64,000 bases of DNA from Zonotrichia leucophrys gambelii (taxonomy: Eukaryota; Chordata; Aves; Passeriformes; Passerellidae). Positions 51,401 through 64,000 of this stretch are shown piece after piece. Position 1 is the stretch's first letter; every line of letters begins with the position of its first letter. The position numbers were made by a program, and so were the translations under genes. The notes under the pieces were generated by a model. The model had not been told where the DNA came from. It searched no databases and saw nothing but the letters and a program-made list of their open reading frames with translations. The stretch lies in assembly GCF_028769735.1 (NCBI RefSeq), contig NC_088173.1:14448038-14512037 (forward strand), read 5' to 3'.

Positions 51401-54400
51401 TTCGGGGCCACAGCAGCACTTGGTGTACAACAAAACACGGAGTGCCCATGGAGGCACTAGTGCTGGACAAAGACATTTCCTACTGACAACAGGGGATATT
51501 CAAAGCCTTTTGAGGGCACTCAGACTTGAGGTGGTTATGGACACTGCCTGGGCAATCCCAAGTGCTGGCAGGAAAATCTAAGATTTTCCTGATAGAGAAA
51601 GGCCTTAGAGAAATGTTTGTCGGGCGAGGTTTTCCACCTTCTGTACAATATGGCCACTCTGAGCCTATGAAAGCTTCTGAACCTCCCTCCCTCCATTTTT
51701 TTTTCTTTTAAATGTAGCTGGACAACACACCCAGCGATCCACTCCACAGCTGCCATTTCAAGGAGACAGTGCATTCCTCTCAAAATGGAGGGCAATGTCT
51801 GCTGCTGCAAAGCTGCTGGGAGCCGGCAGTGAAACCACCTACAGCACAGTAAAATATTATGACAGGGAATTTGTGAGATTCTTCCTCAGATAACGTCAGG
51901 TTTGGTTACAAAAAATTGCACTAAAAATTATAATGTAGAAATCTAAAGGGGCATTGGCCCTTGCTAAATGCTTCATGTAGTGGATGTGGGAGCATTCCTG
52001 AAACTCTGCCTTGCCAGTAAGTCCCTGTACGCCAGCAAAAGGGTCTGGGAAGAGTTTGAGGATTTGGCAACCTTCACTCCATGAAATGGCAACCAGCATT
52101 TTTCATGTTCAATATTAGCCTGGAATGAAGCCTCAGAAATGAAAGCACACTTGTTTGATTTAACCTGGTTTGTTAATCTACTCTCAGCAAAGATTAAGTA
52201 AAAGGCAGGCTACTGTGATCCTGCAGTTTATCTGGAATATCTACTCTCTTTACAAATATCTCCTGTTTTACTAAAAACTAACTTTTACATGTAAAGTTGC
52301 CTTCTTCATCCCACTAAAAGCAAGAGTTAATATCTATGTTCTACTGAGAAACAGTGGACGATTCACTACAAACCAACAGTCAAGTAAAAACAAGTTAAAT
52401 CAAAAATAAAGTATTTAGAAACTACACTTTTTTCTTGTTTCCTAATTCCTACTTCTAGCTGAATCAAGTTACATTTTAGGTTCAATTTTTGACAGCATTT
52501 TATATTAAAATTGGGAAACAAAGTGTATTGTGGAAAATATAAAATTTTATCTGCTGATAGTAATCTTAGATTTATCATGAACAGCCATCTCTCCACACAC
52601 TAAAACTGGTGTTTATCTCCTATTAAATTTTGCGAAACAGTTTATCATATTCTTTACCCCTGATATGAATCTCAGCAAAGCTTATGAAATGCAAATATTG
52701 CACAAAGATACTCTTTCTGTTTGCAGAAGAGGGATCCACAACAGCTATCTCAATGCCTTTCTTAATATTATTAATAATACACTCTCAAAACAAAAATTAG
52801 TTTGTGTGCTGCTATATCACACTTCTCCTTAACCGTCAGTAAAACTAATTAAATAGTTGAAGCTAAACGATACCATAAGAGATTTGCTTCTTTGGGCATT
52901 GTCTGGTTTAGAACAAACTGGACTTGAAGATTCACACACTTGCTCAAAACTCAAGCAAGTCTGAGACCCAGCACCAGCACAGGCTCAGTGCCCACAGGCC
53001 GTGTGCCGTCCCTACCCCCAGGGCTACAAGTGCACATCAAAAGCACATCCCTGTGACACTGGTAATGTCCGGCCTTTTGGCAGGGATCTGCTGCTGGAAA
53101 AGGCTGTGCAGCCTCACACCACATCTAACACTCTCACTCTTAACAAAACCACAGAACAAACCTGATCTCACAAGCCAAGTTTTCAATCAGTTAGCAAGAG
53201 CCTGCTGCAAAACAATTAAAATGCAGAATGACGTTACAGAAATACTGTTTATGAGATAAACCTTATTTCAAACAGCCATGGTAGGTTTGAGCTGATGTTT
53301 TCCACTATTCATCTCCTCTTTTAAGTATCCATTTGGTTGGCAAATAGCAAAGCTGCATTGCCATAAATGAACACATCAGGAGCACATGTAATCCTCCAGC
53401 CTTTCCTCTCTGGCACACTACAGGATTACATGGGATCTCCTCCCTGAATTTTGGCATCTCTCTATCTTCTTTGCAAACTCATGCAAAATGAAGCATGAGG
53501 AGAAAGCTGGGATGACTCAACATAAACCTTTTTGCTTACTAAAAATAAACTTAAAAAAATCAGCAATGAATCTTTTATTGCTTCACTGTCCAGTTTTGCC
53601 CATCATTCCCCTGTTTTGTTCAAGAGATTATAAAATTACCAAACACTGAAGCTGAGGGCCCAACAGCAGAGAGATTAATACACTGAGAGCGCAGCATTTT
53701 GTGTTTGGTTTGTTGTTTTGTGGGGTTGTTTTTTTTAAGTTAAAGTTCAGGGCTTTAAATTCTTATTATTTCAAAATACTTCCTCATCATCTGTACCTTG
53801 TGAGTAACCAGCAGTGGCTACTGTATGACACCCACATGGCATCTAGCTCTGCCAAAGCGATTGCAGACTGCCCTTTTCCATAGGAGTGTGTGCTACAGAG
53901 AACTGACAAACATTCAGCTCTGTGAAAATCAAAAAGCTCAGTTCACTCTGCTCTGCAGACTAGCTGTTAAAGGAGCTGTGTTATTTAAAACTGCTTGCCT
54001 GCACACACCTTGTGCAGCTGTTTGAGAGGTGTTTTTAAGGAGTGCACAGTCTCTGAGAAAAGGAGAGCAATGAGATCGAGCAGCAGAGCTTTGGGGAGAG
54101 GACCAAGTGCAGCCCAGATTGTACTGCAGCATGTTTGTCAGGCAGGACTATGCTCTGTGCTGCCAGGGCACAGTTGCAGCAAGACACTGAGAGCAAACTC
54201 ATAGGGTGTCTGAGATAGAATCCTTTCATTTTTCTGTGGAGAAAGCCACTACAGCTGCTCAGGATTACAGAGTATTGTAGGGATTTTTTCTTCAGAGCAA
54301 TTGCATGAATGTGCACAGTAAGCATACTGAGGGCTTGCATAAGAGCAGGACAAGTTCACTCTCATATCCCACTGGGTATCCTAAAAAGTAAGTGGCAAAT

Positions 54401-57400
54401 ACACTGCAAGTCAGCACCGAAATCTTCACTTTTACGGATACTGCAATCATCAATTAACATGTTTAACTAATACATCTTTGCCCTACATAAATCCCAAGTG
54501 CAAGGAAGACACCTTAAAGAACAGGAGACTTAGGTGGAGCACAGAATCAGATACATCTCTGCAGAAAGTCAAGCCAGTGTGCGACCACCAATACTGCAGC
54601 CGAATGCTAAAAAAGATGCAAAATGGGATGCAGGTTTTTAAAAGATCACAGGTCTTCAACATCAGTGCTTAAAGGCTGAAGTAATAGTTTAAAGCTGAGC
54701 TATTCACATTGTCTGCCACCAAAAAGGGGTCACCCCACTTTACCTTCCACCCGCTCTAGCAAGCCATTCCCACCTCCCCCTCTCTGCCCTTTATTACCCA
54801 TCTATCTGCATGGGGAACTGATTTGACTTTGCCAACCTGACAGAAAAGTATGCTGTAAAATCCCCACCATCATCTGCCCTGCCCCTCTTTCTGTTTCCTT
54901 CTGTATTAAGTTTTTTTGCAGCAGTGAACTGTTTGCTCAAGATTGGCTACAGTCTTAGAGAATGACTCTACCCCAAGATTTAGGGTCACAGTGGCAGGAA
55001 CAACTTTGCTTCTATCCTCTCCTGTCCCTGAGTAAATCATTGAAAATCCTGTCTATTACACTTATATTGGGAACTTCTGTGTAATGGAATGGCTTTGAAA
55101 ATCTTGTTCCACTTGCAAAAATTGTCCCCCTTCAAATTTGGATTAGGGCTGAACTTGTCTGTTCTAGTACCAGACCCTGTAGTTTGCTTTCCTTACACTG
55201 CCAATGTAAATGGGGTCTTTGCTAAAATTTGACATAAGCAGAAACCTTAATTCCTACCTAATGTTATCAACTAGCAGGACAGGACAGTGCCTGGTATGTC
55301 TAAAGCCTTGGGCAGCCCACATGTCTGTAGAGCATGACAAGCTAGAAAAGCAGTTACAAGCAAGTAAATACCCATATAGAAACTAAAAGAATGCCACCTT
55401 AAAACAATATCCTCAAAGATACTGAATCATGAGGTATTTGTTCAGATCTCTGCAACACTGCAGTTATTTTGGGAACAAGCAAAGTTCATCTGGCTATCTT
55501 CATGTTATAGCACATCATCAAACTTCATTTGGAAACAAGCCCCATTATTTTATTTTATGCAAGTTAGTCTATTACTCTAAGTCAGGTTTTGAAGCAAAAA
55601 AGGAATAACAGAATTGGAATACCAAAATTGTAACTGCTCAGATACATGCCAATCATTTATGAGTATTGCTCTTCACAGACACAGACTTTCTGCAAGAAAT
55701 CCTTTCTTTTGTCTGAGGAAGGCAAAGCTAGCCAGTTACAATGCTAACATGCAGTTCTCATAATTAGTCACAACATCCACAGTATCTCTTCAGATATTGT
55801 CACGGGCAATTCGAAAGCATTTTGAAGTCAAAAAGTATTATTAATTGAAATATTTCAAGATTCATAGCTATCTTAGAATAAGTTACTTAGTAATTATCTG
55901 AAAATTGAAAATTATTTGATCCTTCCTCTCACATCAACTTGAAAGCGCAACGAATAAAAATGCAAGTTCCAGTGTGAAGTGCCAAGGTCCTGGCTCCCTA
56001 AGATAGCAAGTAAGCTACCTTTCATTTCCTAAATCGACGTTTTCCAACCTTGTTGTCCACACCAATACTCACTCTGGATTAGGAAAGGCCAGGTCTGAGC
56101 AAAAGAGCAGTAATGGTAAAAGGAGATGCACCAAACATCCCATCAGCAGCTACTGCAGATTAAGTTGTGAGGGACTTCTTTAAAGTTAATCCTGCAACCA
56201 GTCTGCTCTTGCTGAAGCCAGCATGTACAACTCTCACATGGCAGCCTAAACGTGGCTTGTTCTCCCTGGCTGCTGACATGCACTGCACCCAAGCCAGGGT
56301 CTGTGGGAATTTCTGCAGACCCATAAATTAGTTTATTTTCTACCAGAGCATTGAACTGAACTGCAGTTTGAGGGGGTTTTCTGAAAATGAATTGAGCCTG
56401 ATCCTCAGGCTTTCACTGAGATTGAACTAAATTAACAAAAAAGTGATTATCAACTAAGAAAGAAAGAAATGGACAGGCAGGCTAGAGATGAGACATTGAT
56501 GCTCACATTAAGGTGTCTCACATCCTTCTCCCTTTAAACTAGCACAGATTGCTTCAAAAATATGTCTAGTTCAAAAATGTGTTTCTAGATTTTTTTTTTT
56601 TTTAGTGTATATTTCTAGTCTCAACCAGAACTAAGTGATTCAGGGCAGTCACAGATAAGCCAAAGCCAAAAGCCCTGCTGGCTCCAGCCAGATGGCAAAG
56701 AAGCACCAAGAAGGAACCCAAGTCTGCAGTGAGGAACAAAAAAACACATCTCACCTACCAAACAAACAAAAAAGTCCATGGGGAAAAACATGGAATTATC
56801 AAATCAGAGCACATATGAACAAGAAGGGATAGGAAAATGAGGAAGATTTCAGACAAGGTATGTGGAAAAAGCACCCTGCCGTGAGGCCATTTCAGGTGAG
56901 TTTCCAGCAGGAAGAAGCAGGCTGGGCTGCACCTCTCCTCTTGAGGGGTTGTCCCTCCACACTGGTAAGAATGGACAGCATAGCTAACAAAATGCAGTCA
57001 GGGAGTAAAGCACAGCTCAGAAATACACAATCAGCTGCCCCTTAGTGAAAAGTCACCCTGCCCAGTAAGACACCAGAAAGGAGAGAATACAAAAGGAAAT
57101 GGTACCCCAGAGGTGAGGAAAAGTGGTGTAAGGTGTTTGCTCTTCCTGGTGTGTGGTATCTGGAAACTACTTGGTTCAACATGAAGAAAACACAGAAGTT
57201 ATTTTGATCTTTGTTATACAGATGGTGTTTTTGTATTAAATTAATGAATGCATAGCACATTATCACATTCAATGTAAGCCACATGCAGAGAAGAGGTTTT
57301 AACTTCCACATATATTGCTATTTTCTTCTCGTTTTAGACATGTTGTAACAATTTTCACACAAATACAGGCCAGCCCACTGTGCTACAAATAATTATACAA

Positions 57401-57974
57401 TCTCTAAAACAGCACCTTGTTCTAGCTATTTGGATTTGTCTAGGGTTTTTTTTTTTGAAACAATGATTTACAAAAATCAAACACAGACAAATCCTGCCAG
57501 AAAATGTTTTCATAATAGAGGCAACTAATGCCTACACCAAACATATCTGAAACAGAGTCTGTCAGCAATGCCTCTCTAAGCTATGTCAGCCACTCCGAGA
57601 AACAGCATGCCCAACACAAAGCAGCAACACAAATGTCCATGGATCACCATGAGATAAATTTTTTAACCCAGATACTGCACCCTTATTACCACAGCAACAC
57701 AAACTTCAGCTTTCCTCTTCCTCATCCTCCATGTGCTACAACCCTACATCTTACCCCAGGAAGCCAGGTGAATCAGAGTTAAACCAGGATTTAGCTCAGG
57801 GGAGGCTGAAAAGCCTCAGGGACAAAACTTAGTTTGAACTGCCAATATAGTGGAGATAAACTTTCAGGGTTGTGTACAACTGGGATAGGGCATGCAGGAA
57901 AAAATGTAACATGCCCGGTTGTTCTCTGCAAGCACCTGTTTTAAGTCACTGGAGCACCTCTACAGCAAACTCAG
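42481..57974. other. AT-rich intron, nothing recognised
   Basis: No gene, RNA or transposon signature was recognised over about 15.5 kb. Locally GC-richer stretches at 46970-47210, 51350-51860 and 52960-53060 give chance ORFs. The 123-codon frame at 44769-45140 (plus) has no domain. A-runs occur near 44457 and 44718, and a T-run near 56589. Confidence 0.4.
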
Positions 57975-58060
57975 TACATGTAAGGAGCACAGGGATACAT
58001 GTAAGGAGCACAACTCAATACATGTAAGGAGCACAACTCAATACATGTAAGGAGCACAAC
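57975..58060 (+). repeat. Minisatellite, about four copies of a 21-23-bp unit
   Basis: TACATGTAAGGAGCAC starts at 57975, 57996, 58019 and 58042, giving periods of 21, 23 and 23. The middle units continue ACTCAA; the first continues AGGGA and the last ends in AACC. The near-identity of the copies indicates recent expansion. It would be expected to vary in copy number between individuals. Confidence 0.92.
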
Positions 58061-61000
58061 CTCCTTGGTTGGACACTGTCTCTGCCTGTGGCTTCTGTCA
58101 GTATTTTCTTAGTGTATCCAATTAGGTTTTTTCTTGGTTAAAAATGCCATCGTGGAGTTCCCAGGGAAAATAATCATGTCAAACAGCTGACAACATATTT
58201 ATGCCTGAGAGATTATTATTTGTTATATAAACTGTAAGAAATTGATAAACATGCATACTATGGTAGACCAGTTTTCATAACAGAAATGGAAGAAAAAAAC
58301 ATTAATCATATTTCTAAACAAACATTTATGCCAGTAAACGTTCTACCACAGATATAACTGTATCAGCAGCAAAACTCAGTTAAAACAACAGAAGCCAAAA
58401 TAATTTCCCTGAAATAACAGATGCTTCTACCACTGTGAACAGGATGCAGAGTTTGCTGATACACCTACACCACTTCTGCAAATATTGTGGAAAAAGCAAG
58501 CCAATAACTTGTGCTCCTGTCACAGCCTTGGTCTACCACAAGTGAGACCGAGCAACTTATGGGTTTTTTTCATTGTATTCTTAACATGTTTTCTGCAATA
58601 GTTCTAACCTTGTAACTTCTTAAGAATGATCCACTGTTTCACTATGAAAATCTATCTGCAGTAGCCAGTGAGAAGGTTTTACAGGATGAAATGGTGCCAG
58701 AGTTTTAACACGTTCTCTGCATTTATAAGTTTGTAATCTAAATTCTGTTATTCCACATACTAGCAAACACATAATTTTGCAGTATTGATGTAAATTTACA
58801 CAGGCTACTGAACCACAGATTCTTCAACAACTTTAAGATTGTTTTATGATACATTCAAGAATCCAAGAAGAAAAATATTGTCTACTCAAAATATTCATTT
58901 GACTAGTGTGACTTTCTGATTAGGTAATTTTTTACACCTATTAGTGCAGGAATTTTGGCATTACACAAAGCCTTTTAGAAATGATGAAAGAAAAACTTTT
59001 TTTTCTGGTCCTTGGAGACCTACACATTTAAATTCTGTTCATTACTAATGAACATAAATTTATTACCCATTTTCCATTCCTATTATCAGAGATTATTTAT
59101 TTTATTGGCTACAGATGTGAGTTTTAACACCTTAACATGTAAGATGTAAGTTTTAACATCAGCCATAGACAAGTAGGAAAGATACTATTCAAATGACACT
59201 TAAATTCTAGTAGGAAATACAGGAGGTATATTCCCTATCAAGCATATCCCATTATACTTATATTTTTAAGCATCTTGGGATTAAACTCTTCAATATTGTC
59301 TAAGGGATAGCAAGACTACAGTTTTCAATGTATTTATTGTCATAACTATTGTACCTATTTATGATTTGAAATGCAGCCACACTTGTAATCTATTGCCATC
59401 CAATAAAACTAGCTGGTAGTCAGTTGCCTAATAGTTTTGATAGTAAGTTATTATTCACACATTACAGTGCAAGTAACAACTTGAAACACCCTTTTCCCTT
59501 ATGTGAATGAAAGAGTTTAGGAGTTTTAAATACTCCCATTACCTTGCTTCCAGCAAACCTGCTTTCCCAATCCTTTCTTCAAGAGTGTTTCAGGACAGCA
59601 AAAAAACCACAACCCTACATTCGTGTGCTTGTAACCACTTACAAAGTGGGGAAGCCAAAATAGGATAGCTCTGAAGAACACTAACAAATCTCTCAGTAAA
59701 CGACTTTTTCCTCTTTCTCAAGGCTTTCACAGAATGAAAAGGATAAAAGTTCTCAAATCCTGGTCATCTAAAAGATACCTGCATTTAACATCAATATAAC
59801 ACCTAAAATAAATAAAGAAACATTTTGTTACTTTATGATTTTAAGAGTTCCCAACCTGAGGAGGGCCAAGAAAGGTATTACACATTTGACACACACTAGG
59901 TATCTGTTCCAGGGAACTCTACTCAAGTAGACAGCATTTCAAAGTTTACATTTGCTTGTAATAAAGATATTTTAAAAACCCCAAACCTGATTGCTAGTTT
60001 CAAATGCACTACCTCTTTAAAGCCTGATTTGCTCTTGGGGGCATGTAAAGACCTGCTAGTGCTACAGCTGCCACATAGCAGGGAATTTGTCTACAAAAGC
60101 AATGTGTCTAGCTGTAATCTCCTTCTGAATCATGAAGGTGCTGATTTTATTGCATTTATTATATCAAGTTATTATAGCATTCCTGTGCTGCATCTGTCAT
60201 TTCTACTATGCACTCTGTTTCTCAGGCATTCATAACTTAGTGGTTTTAATTCACAGCTGTCTGAAATTTGGTGCATTAGTCAGCTTGTATACAAATTTTC
60301 TCTGAAGAGGTGGGGGAAACTAAAAGCTTTGGACTTCTTCCTTGCGAGTCCAAGGTATTTTATAAATATTGGTAACATTTCATTTTATTAATAATATTTT
60401 ATTGCAATAGTCCACGCCTTGGTCTAACAGCCTAGAGCAGTGGTTTCCAGTCCAAACTGTACCAGGACTGTGCTGGCCCTGTGCCTTCTTTGATAGCTCT
60501 GAGCTGCCATGTGAACCTAGGGACACCGAGGGCTATCTGTGCAGACATTCTTGAAATGATCTGGAAATAATTCTGGGAGGCAATAATCCCTATTCTGTCA
60601 CAGAATCTAGAAACTCCAGAGATTCAGACTTCAGATCCCACCTGTAACCTACAACAGGTTTCTTAATTTAATTCAGGTTGCACAGGGAACTTTAGCTGCC
60701 ACTTAATACACAATTATTATGACAAGTCTTATTACGTATATTAAATAACTTGTAGCATGCCCCCAAAGTATGAACACATATAATATGTTCTAAAAATGTC
60801 TGTCACTTCTTGTATCCAACAGTGAGTTCATTAAGCTCACTGGAACTCTAGGGGTAGTCTGAATAACCCAAGAACCCTTATTTTATATGCCATGTCTTGG
60901 CGTGGGTTTTGTCAAGATTACATGCAAGTTTTCTGTTAGCAGACACCCACATTTAAATATCTGCTATTGAGTATCTGGTAACTAACAGTAACATCTTTCA

Positions 61001-64000
61001 TTGTCTCCTTTTTGGAATGACTCAGGAAAGTACAATAATAAAATATAAGGAAAATAAATATATGCAATGGTCATACATACATTGTCAATTCAAATATATA
61101 AATTGATTTGATCCTGGTTTGCTTATATGAAAGATGTGTAATTACACTGATTCCATGAACATTGCATATTCTATCAACACTAAAAACCCTAAAATTTTCT
61201 ATACATTTTGTTACAGATTAAGTTTATGATCTTCAACAAGATTATACTGTTTCCCTGCATTGGTACATAAACTTATGCTGAGTATAAAGGAAAGAAGCAA
61301 GTTTAACCATGTGGAAGACAACAGCAACCTAATAAAATCTGCTTTACTCACTACGCCACAGACACTTGCAAAACTCAGGTATTTCAGAGAAAAGTATAAA
61401 TATTATTGTTAATTTGCATATCTATATTTAATATGCTACTGTTACATTTTCCCAAATGACCAGACCAGTAAAATAACCCTTCTTCCACTAAGTCTGTGAA
61501 ACCTCTAGCACAGAAGTCTCTTCTGAAAACACCAGCCCGCCCAGACAGCAGGCACATGAACTGTGCAAGTGCACACACATCCGCCTCAATGAAAGACCCT
61601 GGGTCACCCAAAGCATGGCACCGTCACAGTGACACTGAATTGCCATTACCTGTTTGTCTGGGACAAGTAAACAAATACCTTATTTCTGCTTCATTTTAAT
61701 CCTGCTGAGGTGGGGAAGAGCTCTCCAGAATCATGATAGGCAAAGGCAAAGCTAGAAGGTCTGTCTACAGAATTCAAATCAGCACTTGAGTGAAAGAGAG
61801 AGTCTCAGATTAAGGATTAACAGATCAGCTGGCAAAGTCCACCACTTTACAAAAATCTGTCTTCTATGCATCAGTGCTAATAATTTTCTTTAAAAAAACA
61901 ACAGCAGCTTTTTTAAAAGGAGATGTACTTCCATCCAAAGCATAAGCTAGCTAGGTCATTCCTCTGCCACAGAAAGATATTCAGTGAGAGTTACAATTGA
62001 CTTACAACAGAGATGAGCGCATTTCTTCAGGCTCTTCATATGGGTAGGCAAAATGGACTACTTCTACGCTTCTCAACCAAATTGAAATTTGATTGTAGCA
62101 ATAGAAATATCATGATACAAAGGGTTATTATTCTTAGAATGTTGAGTGCATACAGGAAGAACTTACTTCTGTGAAATAAAAACCGATATTGCATACACTT
62201 ACATCCAGCAGAAAACACATCAAAACATGTCTAGTTACTTAGTTATCTCACTTTGAGTATGACGACCAATATGAGTTACAGTATTTTTACTTGTCACAAA
62301 AAATATGGAAATGTACATGAAAATGAGGCAAAATGGGCATTTTTCAAGCCGATTTCATTGATCTGGCAAGAACAGGTACATGCAGGTAGTTATACATGCA
62401 GCCTCTCAACTCAGCTGAGTGCTGAATGGGAACTGACATTTCATATTCTTGTGTGGTTTTCTCTTTTTTTTTTTTTTTTTTAAAGCAATTAAAAAAACCT
62501 CATTATCCTAAATTCAGAGCTATATGACAAAAAAACCCTGGAAGCAAAAGCCTCATTTAAATGTTCTGAGCACAGGAAGCGAATCTGTGGAATAAAAAAT
62601 TAGTAAAATGGAGATATCTACTATCTCTTAAGAATGAGAGTCTCCAGGCTTGTCAGGATCACTTTTCAAAGGGTTCCTACCTGCTCTGGCCTGGCAGGAC
62701 CATACAGAAATCACCATAGAAAAAGAACAAAGAAATCCAGACCTAACTAGAATGGCAGTGTGAAAAATATTCTGAGACAAATACTGGGTGAATTTGCTGT
62801 TAAGTTTGTGATGTTATGCTCAAGTGGTTTCTGTCAAATACCAATTTGTTTAGAGACACAGGGGTGTCCTTTGTTTTACCCTTTCCCTCTCTTCCCTACC
62901 ATGAGCCTCAGGCTCAATGCTTCTATCTGCACTAACTCAAGAAGCAGCTTAGTGCAAGCTTGAGGGTAAACACTGGTAAAAAATCATCAATAATTGGGAA
63001 GTGATAGTATTGTTCCTGCCTTAGTTTTTGGCTAACAGCCAGTGCTCTCCAGATAACATCCCCACAGCTCAAGGAAGGGTATGAACCACAGACTGCTCAC
63101 AGGAGATTGAACGAAGGAGGTCCCCAGGCTGCTGGTGAAGCACTTGTGCACATCGGTGATACCTGAGCTGTAACAGGAAATGGACCTTAGCTTGTTCCCT
63201 TTACTGTACACAAGGACTACACATCTATCTCTCCTCTACAATATAATTTTTCTCTCTACAGTGAGAAAGAAAGAGACTTGGCTGGTTCCTTCTTGCCCTT
63301 TCATTGCCCTCTTCCACCATGTTGCAAAATTTGGGAAACCCAAGAAAGGGGGGAACATCCCATGGCATATAGGTGCTAGCCTGCAGCACACCACTCTGAG
63401 CTGCAGGCAGCTCTCAGCTGGCAAGCAGAACTGATACTTTCCAAAACTTCTCAGGTTTTACTGCTTTGCTGGCTTTACCATCATCCATGGCCTGTTCCAT
63501 TTCAATGCTCAGGTAGGATGTTAAAGAGGTACTGTGTTATAGTCACAAACACAAGCAGAACATCAGCCAGCTGAACATAGGGGACTCCTTCTCTCAGCTA
63601 AAATTCAAACTATACACATACATGCATATGCTGTTCCAGACTAACACAGCTCAGTCTAAAAATGATGTTTACAAATGTCATAATTTCTATACAGACTATA
63701 CCAAATAAACGTACTTTCATGAAGTGATGGTAATTCCGTTTGCTATAGAACTCAGCACATTTCTGTATTTCTTAGTAAAAATCCCCATGTACTCCATTGC
63801 ATACTGACCACATTTGGCTGAAGAGCACATGGAAACTCCACACACATAAAAAACTACACATAAAAAAGACAGGGAAAAATAATCAAATAACTGATTCTAG
63901 CAGAAACTCTGCTGTACATTGGAAAGTGAAACCCAGCACTCAAAATGAACAATTTGTTACCCATTATTTTATGAGGTACAGTTGCATTACAGAATGCAAC
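58061..64000. other. AT-rich intron, nothing recognised
   Basis: No gene, RNA or transposon signature was recognised. A poly(T) run lies at 62464-62481. The phrase AGAGCAGTGGTTTCCAGTCC near 60433 recalls the ends of old hAT-type DNA transposons but is too short to call. Confidence 0.4.

Larger units (their letters stand above)
6147..64000 (-). other. Intron 5' of the teneurin exon (at least 57.8 kb, partial)
   Basis: No teneurin exon that should precede this one appears anywhere above 6147. Both the start-codon exon and the exon ending in the Ser/Glu/Asn-rich stretch are expected to be long enough to see as open frames. The interval therefore reads as one very long intron, which fits the large 5' introns known for vertebrate teneurin genes. 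It contains the LINE and SINE relics, inverted repeats, CpG-rich patches and minisatellite listed separately. An unrelated gene or lncRNA nested in the intron cannot be excluded. Confidence 0.55.

Noticed and set aside
60433..60460. Possible hAT/Charlie-type DNA transposon end
   Set aside because: Only a short similar phrase is present; no opposite terminal repeat or target duplication was found.
1..64000. CRISPR arrays, prophage, operons or a new multi-gene defence-type system
   Set aside because: There are no regularly spaced repeats, no gene clusters and no prokaryotic gene structure; the DNA is vertebrate intron.

Overview
This is nuclear DNA from a vertebrate, almost certainly a bird and probably a songbird. 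The base composition is AT-rich, real coding sequence is nearly absent, and there is one exon with clean GT/AG splice sites. The repeats are avian: a CR1 LINE, an older amniote CR1/L3-type LINE, and two copies of a tRNA-Ile-headed SINE with a CR1-like tail that resembles passerine TguSINE1. I see no bacterial, phage, plasmid or organellar sequence.

The window lies inside a large minus-strand gene. The only protein-coding exon I can support is at 5937-6146 (minus). It is 210 bp long, enters and leaves in phase 1, and encodes a Ser/Pro-rich then acidic stretch. This matches the part of the cytoplasmic N-terminal domain of teneurins that precedes the transmembrane segment. The closest family members I can recall are TENM3 and TENM2, and the predicted downstream junction favours TENM3. 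Everything else reads as intron: 1-5936 is downstream of the exon in the gene's sense and 6147-64000 is upstream. The other long ORFs look like chance ORFs or decayed LINE sequence.

Layout: 1-5.9 kb is intron with one SINE and a polypurine tract. The exon is at 5.9-6.1 kb. A minus-strand CR1 lies at 8.3-9.7 kb. A perfect 22-bp inverted repeat lies at 11.5 kb, a GC-richer patch at 14.2-14.9 kb, a second SINE at 16.0 kb, a perfect 18-bp inverted repeat at 19.7 kb, and a possible fossil tRNA-type SINE at 20.6 kb. An ancient plus-strand CR1/L3 relic spans 24.4-25.4 kb. A strong CpG island at 27.8-28.3 kb contains a near-consensus minus-strand splice donor. A smaller CpG cluster at 42.2-42.5 kb also has a minus-strand donor. 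A four-copy minisatellite lies at 58.0 kb. The rest is AT-rich intron in which I recognise nothing.

The most interesting reading is regulatory. The two CpG-rich patches, each followed in the minus direction by a good 5' splice site, could be internal promoters with noncoding first exons. They would feed the downstream teneurin exons and might produce isoforms that lack the beginning of the intracellular domain. I found no sign of an undescribed multi-gene system.
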